Source: Variovorax sp. KK3 (GTDB lineage Bacteria > Pseudomonadota > Gammaproteobacteria > Burkholderiales > Burkholderiaceae_C). From it: DNA of 64,000 nucleotides. The stretch spans positions 1 to 64,000 of the forward strand of contig NZ_LYVO01000030.1 in the NCBI RefSeq assembly GCF_001984055.1. The letters run 5' to 3'. Below the pieces are notes generated by a model. It ran no database searches. It saw only the letters and a program-made list of their open reading frames with translations, and was not told where the DNA came from. Positions 26,952 to 34,422 of the stretch are shown in pieces; within the stretch, counting starts at the first letter, position 1, and each line of letters begins with the position of its first letter. A program made the translations under genes and the position numbers.

Positions 26952-27920
26952 CTAGTCGATCCGCAGCTTGAGGTCGGCGATCACCTTCTTCCACTTGGCG
27001 ACGTCGTCGTTCAACTGGCGGGTGAACGCTTCCGAACTGTTGGCGACCACCTCCGCACCCTGCGGCGCGAAGGCCTCGCGGATCTCGGGCGACTGCAGCA
27101 CGGCGACCACGTCGGCGTGAATCTTGTCGAGCACCGGCTTCGGCGTCTTGGCCGGCGCGAAGAGGCCGTACCAGGTGTCGGCCTCGTAGCCCGCAAGGCC
27201 GGCCTCCGCCAGCGTCGGGATGTCCGCTGCCGCCGCCGGGCGACGCGCGCTCGTGCTGGCCAGCGCGCGCAGCTTCCCGGCCTTGATGTGCGGCAGCACC
27301 ACCGGCGCGTTGGCAATCCACACCTGGGTCTGGCCGCCCAGCATGTCGGCCAGCGCCGGGCCGCTGCCCTTGTAAGGCACGTGCGTCAGGTCGATGCCGG
27401 CCATGCGCTTGAACATCTCGGTCGCCAGGTGCGACGGCGTGCCGTTGCCGGGCGTCGCGTAGTTCAGCGTGCCGGGCTTCGCCTTGGCCAGCGCGATCAG
27501 CTCGGCCACGGACTGGGCCGGCACCGAGGGATGCACCACCAGGATGTTCGGCGTGTTCGCCACCATCGTGATGGCCGCAAAGTCCTTGGTCGAATCGAAG
27601 CCCGCGTTGGCGTAGAGGCTCTGGTTCACCGCGTGCGTGCCCTGCACGCCGAGGATCAGCGTGTAGCCGTCAGGCGCCGCTTCGGCCGCGGCCCTGGTGC
27701 CGACGTTGCCGCCAGCACCGCCGCGGTTGTCGATAACCACCGGCTGGCCCCATTTTTCGGAGAGCTTCTGCGCGATCGGGCGCGCGATGATGTCGGTGCC
27801 GCCGCCGGGCGGGAAGGGCACGATCAGCCGCACCGCGCGGTTCGGATACGCCTGCGCCGCGGCCAGGAATGCCGATCCCGCAAGTGCCGCGGCGAACAGC
27901 AGCTTCAAAGTCGTCTTCAT
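26952..27920 (-). CDS. Bug-family (TctC-like) periplasmic solute receptor B
   Basis: 322 aa. Sec signal MKTTLKLLFAAALAGSAFLAAAQA, then YPNRAVRLIVPFPPGGGTDI, APDGYT, and LTHVPYKGSGPALADMLGG. ATG 27920 overlaps the stop of the upstream MBL-fold gene (ATGA), indicating coupled translation of a periplasmic receptor with a cytoplasmic hydrolase. The ligand is presumably a carboxylate or its lactone handled by the operon enzymes. The membrane part of the transporter is not encoded nearby. Confidence 0.9.
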   Translation of the reverse strand: MKTTLKLLFAAALAGSAFLAAAQAYPNRAVRLIVPFPPGGGTDIIARPIAQKLSEKWGQPVVIDNRGGAGGNVGTRAAAEAAPDGYTLILGVQGTHAVNQSLYANAGFDSTKDFAAITMVANTPNILVVHPSVPAQSVAELIALAKAKPGTLNYATPGNGTPSHLATEMFKRMAGIDLTHVPYKGSGPALADMLGGQTQVWIANAPVVLPHIKAGKLRALASTSARRPAAAADIPTLAEAGLAGYEADTWYGLFAPAKTPKPVLDKIHADVVAVLQSPEIREAFAPQGAEVVANSSEAFTRQLNDDVAKWKKVIADLKLRID

Positions 27921-28744
27921 GAGGCAGGGCCTTCCGTGTCGAGCGGTGCGAGATCCAGCCGCACCGCGATGCCTTCGAGCTGCGGCGACACTGGCGCGTA
28001 GCGGTGCATGACGAGCGGGTCGTGCCCGGGAATCACGTGCTGCGGCGAATCCGCCAGTGCCAGCAGCCGTGCGTAGCCTTCGAGCACGTCGCCCACGTGG
28101 AACACCAGCGGAAAGCAGCGATTCGTCTCGAAGTGCTCGTAGTAGTGGCTCGCGTCGGAGGCCAGCACGACCCAGCCGCGCGCCGTGTGCACCCGCACTG
28201 CCTGCAGCCCGGCCGTGTGGCCGCCGATGCGGTGCACGCTGATGCCGGGGCCGATCTCGGCGTCGCCGCGGCGGAAGTCGATGCGGTCCTGATAGGCCAG
28301 CCGCACCATGCCCGTCACGTGCTCGACCTCGTAGGCACGGGCGAAGCGCTCGCAGCACATGTAGCGGCCGGTGGCGAACGCCATCTCGTCGTCCTGCAGA
28401 TGGAAGCGCGCGTTCGGGTATTCGTCGAAGGTGCCGATGTGGTCGTTGTGCAGGTGGGTGACGACGATCTGCTCGACGTCGTCGCGCTCGATGCCCAGCA
28501 GCCCCAGCGCCTCGGCCGGCGTGCGCAGCAGCGTGCGGTGGCGCTTCACCGCCATGTCGGCATTGAAGCCGGTGTCGATCAGGAACAGGCGCTCGGCATC
28601 GCGCACCACCCACAGGTAGTAGTCCATCGGCATCGGCACATCGTGTGGATCGCCGCCGACGAAGTGATCGGGCCGCGCGCCGGCCCGGGTCGCGTATCGG
28701 AGCGCGACCACTTCATAGTCCGGCAGTGCGGCGGCCTCGGTCAT
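27917..28744 (-). CDS. Metallo-beta-lactamase-fold hydrolase A (lactonase type)
   Basis: 275 aa. The dinuclear metal site motif is THLHNDHIGTF (HxHxDH, around residue 97-105), followed by further ligands in IGGHTAG, LASDASHYYEHF and PGHDPL. The pattern is that of AHL-lactonase/AttM-like hydrolases, which open lactone rings. A close paralogue is coded at 33628-34422 (shared MPMDY, TLLRTPAE, RFHLQDDEMA.ATGR, VLASDASHYYEHFE). In this operon it may open a lactone intermediate rather than a quorum signal; substrate unproven. Confidence 0.85.
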   Translation of the reverse strand: MTEAAALPDYEVVALRYATRAGARPDHFVGGDPHDVPMPMDYYLWVVRDAERLFLIDTGFNADMAVKRHRTLLRTPAEALGLLGIERDDVEQIVVTHLHNDHIGTFDEYPNARFHLQDDEMAFATGRYMCCERFARAYEVEHVTGMVRLAYQDRIDFRRGDAEIGPGISVHRIGGHTAGLQAVRVHTARGWVVLASDASHYYEHFETNRCFPLVFHVGDVLEGYARLLALADSPQHVIPGHDPLVMHRYAPVSPQLEGIAVRLDLAPLDTEGPAS

Positions 28745-28747
28745 CGC

Positions 28748-30130
28748 TCAGTGCCCCGCCGGCATCGACGCGAGCTGCATGAGCTGGCCGACGTCGGCGA
28801 TGTCCTCGATGTTCTGCACCATCGCGGCGATCTCGGTCGCGCGGCCGGCGCCCAGCACCGGGTGCACGAGGCTGTCGAACTTGGCGCGCAGCTCGTCGTC
28901 GTTCATCGGGTTCTGGATCGAGCCCTTGGGATAGTCGACCTGCGACATGTGTTGCGTGCCGTCTTCCATGGTCATCGTCATGCGGCACGACACGCCGCGC
29001 GGCAGCGAGGCATCGGGCACGATGTTCACCAGGTCCGACAGGCGCAGCAGCATCGGCTCCGGCAGGCGGGCGTTGTTGTACTGCGCGAAGAGCGCCTGGC
29101 CGTCGGTGAGCGCCACTGCCACCGAATAGGGCAGGCTGACCTGGGCCTCGTGGTACGTCTGCGGCCGCTTGTTCTGGTGGTAGTGCGCCCACTCGGGATG
29201 GCGCGCCATCTCGATCGAACGCACGCGGTCCAGGTCGGGCGAATGCTTGCGGCGAATCTCCAATGCACAGTCGATCGCGTTGTGGATCGGGCGTGCGCAG
29301 GAGTAGGGCTTGAACTCGATGTCGAGCTGGTAGTCGTCGTTGAGGCCCGCGACGAGTTGCTGCGGGTCGTTCTTGTCGGTGAAGGCCGCGAGAAAGCCGC
29401 GCTCGCCGTCGAAGATGGTCGATGCGCCCGTGAAGCCCAGTCCCGCGATGGTCGCGGCGGTGACGCCGTTGCGCGCCGCCGGGCCGGGATTGAAGCGCTT
29501 CTGCATCGAAGGCCCGTACATCTCCATGAGCCCCCCGGACGAGGCGCCGGCCAGGCCGAGCGCCGAGACGATCTGGTCGGCAGTCAGCTTCTGCAGCGTG
29601 GCCGCTGCGACAGTTGCGCCGAATACGCCGCAGGTGGGTGTGGTGTGAAAGCCGCGGTTGCGCAGCGAGTTGTTGGCCGCCTTGCTCAGGCGCTCCATCA
29701 TTTCGCAGCCGGCCGCGAGCGCGACCAGCAGGTCCTTGCCGCTCGCGCCCTTCTGCTCGGCCGTCGCGAGCGCGGCGGAATACACCGGCGGGCTGAAGTG
29801 GAACAGCGCCAGCACGTCGATGTCGTCCAGCTCCACGCTGTGTGAAGAGATCGCGTTGGCGAAAGCGGCCTGCATGGCCGGCACGCGGCCCGTGCCGCCG
29901 ATCAGCGTGGCCTCGGCATGGCCGCCGGTCACGTCCGCGAAGGCGCGTGCGATCTTGCCGCTGCCGGTCTGGCTGCCGGAGACGGCCACGCCGATGTAGT
30001 CGAGCAGCAGGCGCTTGACGGCCTTGCGGGTGTCGGCCGTCAGGCCGGCGTAGCTGAAGCGGCTGAAATGTTCGCCCAACTGGTCGGCGAGCGTGGCGGC
30101 GGAGGCTGAGGCGGAAGCGGTCTGGTTCAT
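28748..30130 (-). CDS. MmgE/PrpD family protein C
   Basis: 460 aa, ATG 30130. Blocks: LLLDYIGVAVSGSQTGSGKI (about residue 46), AISSHSVELDDIDVLALFHFSPPVYSA (about 90) and FKPYSCARPIHNAIDCALEI (about 270). The LDD-containing block is the family position of an active-site region; the histidine of HSVELDD is kept. It begins 46 bp after protein D and ends 3 bp before the MBL gene. One of four MmgE/PrpD genes in the run. Confidence 0.85.
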   Translation of the reverse strand: MNQTASASASAATLADQLGEHFSRFSYAGLTADTRKAVKRLLLDYIGVAVSGSQTGSGKIARAFADVTGGHAEATLIGGTGRVPAMQAAFANAISSHSVELDDIDVLALFHFSPPVYSAALATAEQKGASGKDLLVALAAGCEMMERLSKAANNSLRNRGFHTTPTCGVFGATVAAATLQKLTADQIVSALGLAGASSGGLMEMYGPSMQKRFNPGPAARNGVTAATIAGLGFTGASTIFDGERGFLAAFTDKNDPQQLVAGLNDDYQLDIEFKPYSCARPIHNAIDCALEIRRKHSPDLDRVRSIEMARHPEWAHYHQNKRPQTYHEAQVSLPYSVAVALTDGQALFAQYNNARLPEPMLLRLSDLVNIVPDASLPRGVSCRMTMTMEDGTQHMSQVDYPKGSIQNPMNDDELRAKFDSLVHPVLGAGRATEIAAMVQNIEDIADVGQLMQLASMPAGH

Positions 30131-30176
30131 GAGGTCGTCGAAGAAGAGTGAAAACGAAAAAAGGGGCCAAGCAAGG

Positions 30177-31574
30177 TCAGCGGGGCGCCGCCAGCAGCGC
30201 GATCAGTTCGTCGCAGCTGGCGGATTCCTCGATGCGGTCGACCAGCGCGATCACGCGGTCGATGTGCGCCGGCGACAGGCACGATGCGACGACGTTGCGG
30301 AACTTGTATTCCACGTCTTCAGCCGTCATCGGGTTCTCGGGGCTGCCGCGGCGATTCAGGATTTCGTGGCTGAAACTGCGGCCGTCGCGCGTCGTCACCT
30401 TCACGCGCGCCGCATGGCGGAAGGCAGCGCCCATGCCTTCGATCTCTTCGTCGATGTGGGCATGCACGCGGCCGACGAAGTCGACGAGGCGCGGCTCGGC
30501 CAGGCGGTCTTCGGCGTACTGCGCGACGAAGGCGACGCCGTCGTGTGCGATGACCGCGATGCCGTAGAACAGGTTCATCTGCGCCGCCGTCACGCCCTGC
30601 GCCTTGTACTGCCACGCGCAGTGCTGGTAGGTCATCTTGCTGGTGCCGACGTCGACGCGTTCGATGTCACCGGGTGCGAGCCCGTGCGTGTCCATCAGGT
30701 GCTTGAACGCGTCGAGGGACGAGTGGATGCTGGTCACGCAGGCATGCGGCTTGTAGCCGACCTTGCCGGCTTCCCACACGGCGCCCAGCTCGTCGGTGAG
30801 GCGCGGCGCGTTGGGCTTGTCCGAATAGGAACTCAGGTAGCCGCCGTAGCCGGCTTCCAGCACGTCGCCGATGCCGGTGAAGCCGCGTTGCGCGAGCAGC
30901 GCCGAGTACACGCCGCTCTGGCCAGCGCGCCCAGAATGGAAGCGCTTGACCATCGCGCCTTCCTGTGCCGCCATCAGCCCGCCGGCCTGCGAGCCGACGA
31001 TGCCGAGCGCATGCTGCATCTGGCCGGCGTCGAGTTCGAGCATGCGCGCCGCGGACGCCGCCGCCACGAACACGCCTGAGGCACCTTGCGGATGAAATCC
31101 GCGGAAGAACAGGCCCATGGTGGCCGCATTGCCGACCCGCGTGCCGATCTCGTAGCCCGTGGCCATCGCGGTGAGCAGCTCGCGGCCCGATGCGCGCCCT
31201 TTCTGCTCGGCGAAGGCGAGCACCACCGGCACCGCGATCGAGCCGGCATGCACGATCGATTCCTTGTGGATGTCGTCGAGCTCGAAGGCGTGGCCCGCGG
31301 TGGCGTTGACCAGCACCGCACCCGCCACCGACGTCTTGCGCCCGCTGCCGAAGATCGAGGCCACGGGCCGCGCGCCCTCCTCCTCGACCATCGCCTGCAC
31401 GCGCTGCGTCCATGGCAGCGTGGCGCCAAAGAGGCAGCAGCCGATGCTGTCGAGCAGGCTGGTCTTCATGCGTGCGACGACCTGCTTCGGGATGTCCTCG
31501 AAGGCGACGGCCGATGCGAACTCGGCCAGGGTGCGGGTGGCGCCTTCCAGCAGGGCGGGCGTGTTGCTGCTCAT
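30177..31574 (-). CDS. MmgE/PrpD family protein D
   Basis: 465 aa, ATG 31574 with AGAGGA upstream. Blocks: LLDSIGCCLFGATLPWTQR (about residue 40), ATAGHAFELDDIHKESIVHAGSIAVPV (about 85) and YKPHACVTSIHSSLDAFKHL (about 275). It is closest in layout to protein A (DxIGCxLxGxTxPW), so A and D may be paralogues of each other and C and B separate lineages. It follows two tandem Bug receptor genes. Substrate unknown. Confidence 0.85.
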   Translation of the reverse strand: MSSNTPALLEGATRTLAEFASAVAFEDIPKQVVARMKTSLLDSIGCCLFGATLPWTQRVQAMVEEEGARPVASIFGSGRKTSVAGAVLVNATAGHAFELDDIHKESIVHAGSIAVPVVLAFAEQKGRASGRELLTAMATGYEIGTRVGNAATMGLFFRGFHPQGASGVFVAAASAARMLELDAGQMQHALGIVGSQAGGLMAAQEGAMVKRFHSGRAGQSGVYSALLAQRGFTGIGDVLEAGYGGYLSSYSDKPNAPRLTDELGAVWEAGKVGYKPHACVTSIHSSLDAFKHLMDTHGLAPGDIERVDVGTSKMTYQHCAWQYKAQGVTAAQMNLFYGIAVIAHDGVAFVAQYAEDRLAEPRLVDFVGRVHAHIDEEIEGMGAAFRHAARVKVTTRDGRSFSHEILNRRGSPENPMTAEDVEYKFRNVVASCLSPAHIDRVIALVDRIEESASCDELIALLAAPR

Positions 31575-31610
31575 CGGATGGTGTCCTCTTGCGATTCGGT
31601 TGAAGGTGTT

Positions 31611-32585
31611 TCAGTCGGCCTTGAGCCCGACCATCTTGGCGATGCGGCTCCACTTGGTGACCTCGGAGGCCACGAGGCCGCCCCACTGCTCGGGCGTGTT
31701 GGGTCCGTTCACCACGTCGAAGCCGGCATCGACCATCTGCTGCTTGAACACCGGGTCCGCGAGGATGGCGAGCACCTCGCGGTTGATGCGTTCGATGACC
31801 GGGCGCGGTGTGCCCGCGGGCGCGTACATCCCGCTCCACTGCAGGGTCTGGAAGCCGGGAATGCCGGCCTCCGAGATGGTCGGAAACTCCGGCAGCGAAG
31901 GCGAGCGCTGGTCGTCGCCGATGCCCAGCACGCGCAGCTTGCCGGCCTTCACGTGCGGCAGCGGCGCGGCCGCACCGCTCATCGCCAGCTCGACCTGTCC
32001 GCCCAGCAGGTCGTTGAGCATCGGGCCCGAGCCGCGATAAGGCACGTGCACGATGTTCGTGCCGGTCATGCTCTTGAGCAGCTCCATCGGCAGGGCATTG
32101 GCGTTGGAGCTCGCGCCGTAGCTGAGCTTGCCGGGGTTGGCCTTGGCGTAGTCGATCAGCTCGGCCACCGTCTTCACGGGCAGCTTGGTGCTCACCAGCA
32201 GCAGCACCTGCTGGTTGGCCGTCTGCACGATGGGTGCGAGGTCGCGCGCCGAGTCGTAGGGCAGCTTCTTGCCGAAGGCCACGTTGTAGGCCTGGCTGGT
32301 GCCGTCGATGAGCAACGTGTAGCCGTCCGGCGGTGCCTTGGCGACGATGTCGGTGCCGATGCTGCCGTCGGAGCCCGGGCGGTTGTCGATCAGCACCGGT
32401 ACGCCGAGCGAATCGGCAAGACGCCGGCCGACCATGCGGCCGAGGATGTCGGTGCCGCCCGCGGGGGTGTAGGGCACCACCAGCCGGATCGGCTTGGTGG
32501 GCCAGGCCGGCGCCTGTGCGAACACCGGCGCCGCGGCCGCGATGCCGGCTGCGAGCATCGCCGCGTGGAAGAGCCTGCGCTTCAT
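31611..32585 (-). CDS. Bug-family (TctC-like) periplasmic solute receptor C
   Basis: 324 aa. Basic N-terminus MKRRLF, Sec signal to about residue 24 (PVFAQA), then WPTKPIRLVVPYTPAGGTDI, PPDGYT and IVHVPYRGSGPMLNDLLGG. It lies 13 bp after receptor D in the same orientation; two receptors in tandem suggest two related ligands or one sensor and one transporter subunit. The ribosome site before ATG 32585 is poor, so it may depend on read-through from the gene upstream. Confidence 0.9.
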   Translation of the reverse strand: MKRRLFHAAMLAAGIAAAAPVFAQAPAWPTKPIRLVVPYTPAGGTDILGRMVGRRLADSLGVPVLIDNRPGSDGSIGTDIVAKAPPDGYTLLIDGTSQAYNVAFGKKLPYDSARDLAPIVQTANQQVLLLVSTKLPVKTVAELIDYAKANPGKLSYGASSNANALPMELLKSMTGTNIVHVPYRGSGPMLNDLLGGQVELAMSGAAAPLPHVKAGKLRVLGIGDDQRSPSLPEFPTISEAGIPGFQTLQWSGMYAPAGTPRPVIERINREVLAILADPVFKQQMVDAGFDVVNGPNTPEQWGGLVASEVTKWSRIAKMVGLKAD

Positions 32586-32598
32586 GCTGCTGCCCGCC

Positions 32599-33573
32599 CT
32601 ATTCGATGACGGTGCCGGAGGCCTTGATCAGCGCCGCCCACTTCTTGTATTCGGAATGCAGGAACGCGTTGGCCTCTTCCGAGTTGCCGTTGATCACGCT
32701 GACGCCCGCGCCCTTGAGCTTTTCCTGCAGGTCCGGCATCTTCAGCACGCGGTCCAGCTGCGTCTGCAGCGTGGCGACCACGTTCTTCGGCATGCCGGCC
32801 GGGCCAAGCACCATGTACCAGGTGGTCGACGAATAGCCCTTCACGCCGCCCTCTTCGATGGTCGGCATGTCGGGCGCGATGGGCGAGCGCTTGGCGCCGG
32901 TCTGGCCAAGCGACACCAGTCGGCCGTCGCGCACGTAGGGCATGCTTTCGGAAATGGGCAGCATGGTCACGTCGACCTGGCCTGCGATCACGTCGAGCAT
33001 GGCCGGGCCGCCGCCGCGGTACGGGATGTGCAGGTACTGCATGCCCGTCATCGAGCGCAGCACGTCCATCGCCAGGTGCGACGAGCTGCCGTTGCCCGAG
33101 CTCGCGAAGCGCACGGCATCGGGCTTGCCCTTGCCGGCCTCGACCAGGTCACGGACCGACTTGATCGGAAGCTTGGGGTTGGCCAGCAGCACGAGCGGCG
33201 CCTCGCCGATCAGCGCGATGGGCGTGAAGTCCTCGAGCTTGTAGTTGGCCTTCTTGTACAAGCTCGGGTTGATCGCGATGCCGGGCGTGCTGAAGAGGAT
33301 GGTGTAGCCGTCGGGCTTGGCCGCAGCAGTCGCGGCGAACGCGATGTTGCCGCCGGCACCGGTGCGGTTCTCGACCACGAACGAGCCGCCCGTCGTTTCG
33401 CTGAGCTTCTGCATCACGTGCCGGCCCACGATGTCGGCGCTGCCGCCGGCAGGGAAGGCCACGATCACCTGCACGGGGCGCGTGGGGTAGTCCTGCGCTG
33501 CCACGGGTGCGGCCAGCGCCGCGGCGCCGAGCGCGGCGGCGGCGAGCCATGGCTTCGAGAACAGTGGTTGCAT
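32599..33573 (-). CDS. Bug-family (TctC-like) periplasmic solute receptor D
   Basis: 324 aa. AGGAG seven bases before ATG 33573. Signal MQPLFSKPWLAAAALGAAALAAPVAAQ, then DYPTRPVQVIVAFPAGGSADI, KPDGYT and YLHIPYRGGGPAMLDVIAG. It lies 54 bp after the second MBL-fold gene. As for the others in this run, no TctA/TctB membrane proteins are found within the window. Confidence 0.9.
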   Translation of the reverse strand: MQPLFSKPWLAAAALGAAALAAPVAAQDYPTRPVQVIVAFPAGGSADIVGRHVMQKLSETTGGSFVVENRTGAGGNIAFAATAAAKPDGYTILFSTPGIAINPSLYKKANYKLEDFTPIALIGEAPLVLLANPKLPIKSVRDLVEAGKGKPDAVRFASSGNGSSSHLAMDVLRSMTGMQYLHIPYRGGGPAMLDVIAGQVDVTMLPISESMPYVRDGRLVSLGQTGAKRSPIAPDMPTIEEGGVKGYSSTTWYMVLGPAGMPKNVVATLQTQLDRVLKMPDLQEKLKGAGVSVINGNSEEANAFLHSEYKKWAALIKASGTVIE

Positions 33574-33627
33574 GTGTTGTCTCCTGCGTTGTTTTGAAAT
33601 TCGTTCGTTCGGTCGGTCGTTCGATGC

Positions 33628-34422
33628 TCAGTCCAGCGGCGCCACGTCGAGCCGCACCGCGATGCCGTCGAGCGCCGCCGACGGCGCCGGATAGCGCTGC
33701 ATCACCAGCGGGTCGTGGCCCGGCACGATGTGGCGCGGCGAATCGGCCAGCCGCTCCAGCGTCGCGTAGCCATCGACCGCTTCGCCGACGTTGAACATGG
33801 TCGTGAACACGCGGCGCTTCTCGAAGTGCTCGTAGTAGTGGCTGGCGTCCGAAGCCAGCACCACCCAGCCGCGCCGGGTGTGCACGCGCACGCACTGCAG
33901 CCCGTGCGTGTGGCCGCCGATGCGGTGCACGCTGAGGCCCGGCGCCAGTTCGGCCGTGCCGTCGTGGAAGGCGACGCGGTCCTTGTAGACCATGCGCACC
34001 ATGCCGACCACCTCGTCGACCTCGTAGCCATGGTTGAACTGGCGATGCCGCATGTGGCGCCCGGTCGCGTAGGCCATCTCGTCGTCCTGCAGGTGGAAGC
34101 GCGCGGCCGGAAAGCTCTCGAAGGTGCCGACGTGGTCGTAGTGCAGGTGGGTGATGACCACGTCGCGCACCGTGGCCGCATCGACGTCGAGCAGCGCCAG
34201 ACCCTCGGCCGGCGTGCGCAGCAGCGTGCGGCCGCGCTTCGCCGCGACCTCGGCGCCGAAGCCGGTGTCGACCACGAAGCTGCGCTCGGGGCCGCGGACC
34301 AGCCACACGAAGTAGTCCATCGGCATCGGCGCGTCGTGTGCATCGCCGCCGATGAAGTTGTTCTTGCGGCGTCCGTCGCGCGTCGCGTAGCGGATGGCGA
34401 AGACTTCGTATTCGGGGTTCAT
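33628..34422 (-). CDS. Metallo-beta-lactamase-fold hydrolase B (lactonase type)
   Basis: 264 aa. Metal motif THLHYDHVGTF with later ligands IGGHTHG, LASDASHYYEHF and PGHDPL. It is a paralogue of hydrolase A at 27917-28744, with long identical blocks. ATG 34422 overlaps the stop of the OYE-type reductase gene (ATGA), so reductase and hydrolase are made together. This suggests reduction of an unsaturated substrate followed by ring opening of a lactone; this order is inferred. Confidence 0.85.
   Translation of the reverse strand: MNPEYEVFAIRYATRDGRRKNNFIGGDAHDAPMPMDYFVWLVRGPERSFVVDTGFGAEVAAKRGRTLLRTPAEGLALLDVDAATVRDVVITHLHYDHVGTFESFPAARFHLQDDEMAYATGRHMRHRQFNHGYEVDEVVGMVRMVYKDRVAFHDGTAELAPGLSVHRIGGHTHGLQCVRVHTRRGWVVLASDASHYYEHFEKRRVFTTMFNVGEAVDGYATLERLADSPRHIVPGHDPLVMQRYPAPSAALDGIAVRLDVAPLD

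Noticed and set aside
27917..28744. Quorum-quenching AHL lactonase as a firm call
   Set aside because: The metal motif fits, but the operon context is catabolic and substrate cannot be derived from sequence.
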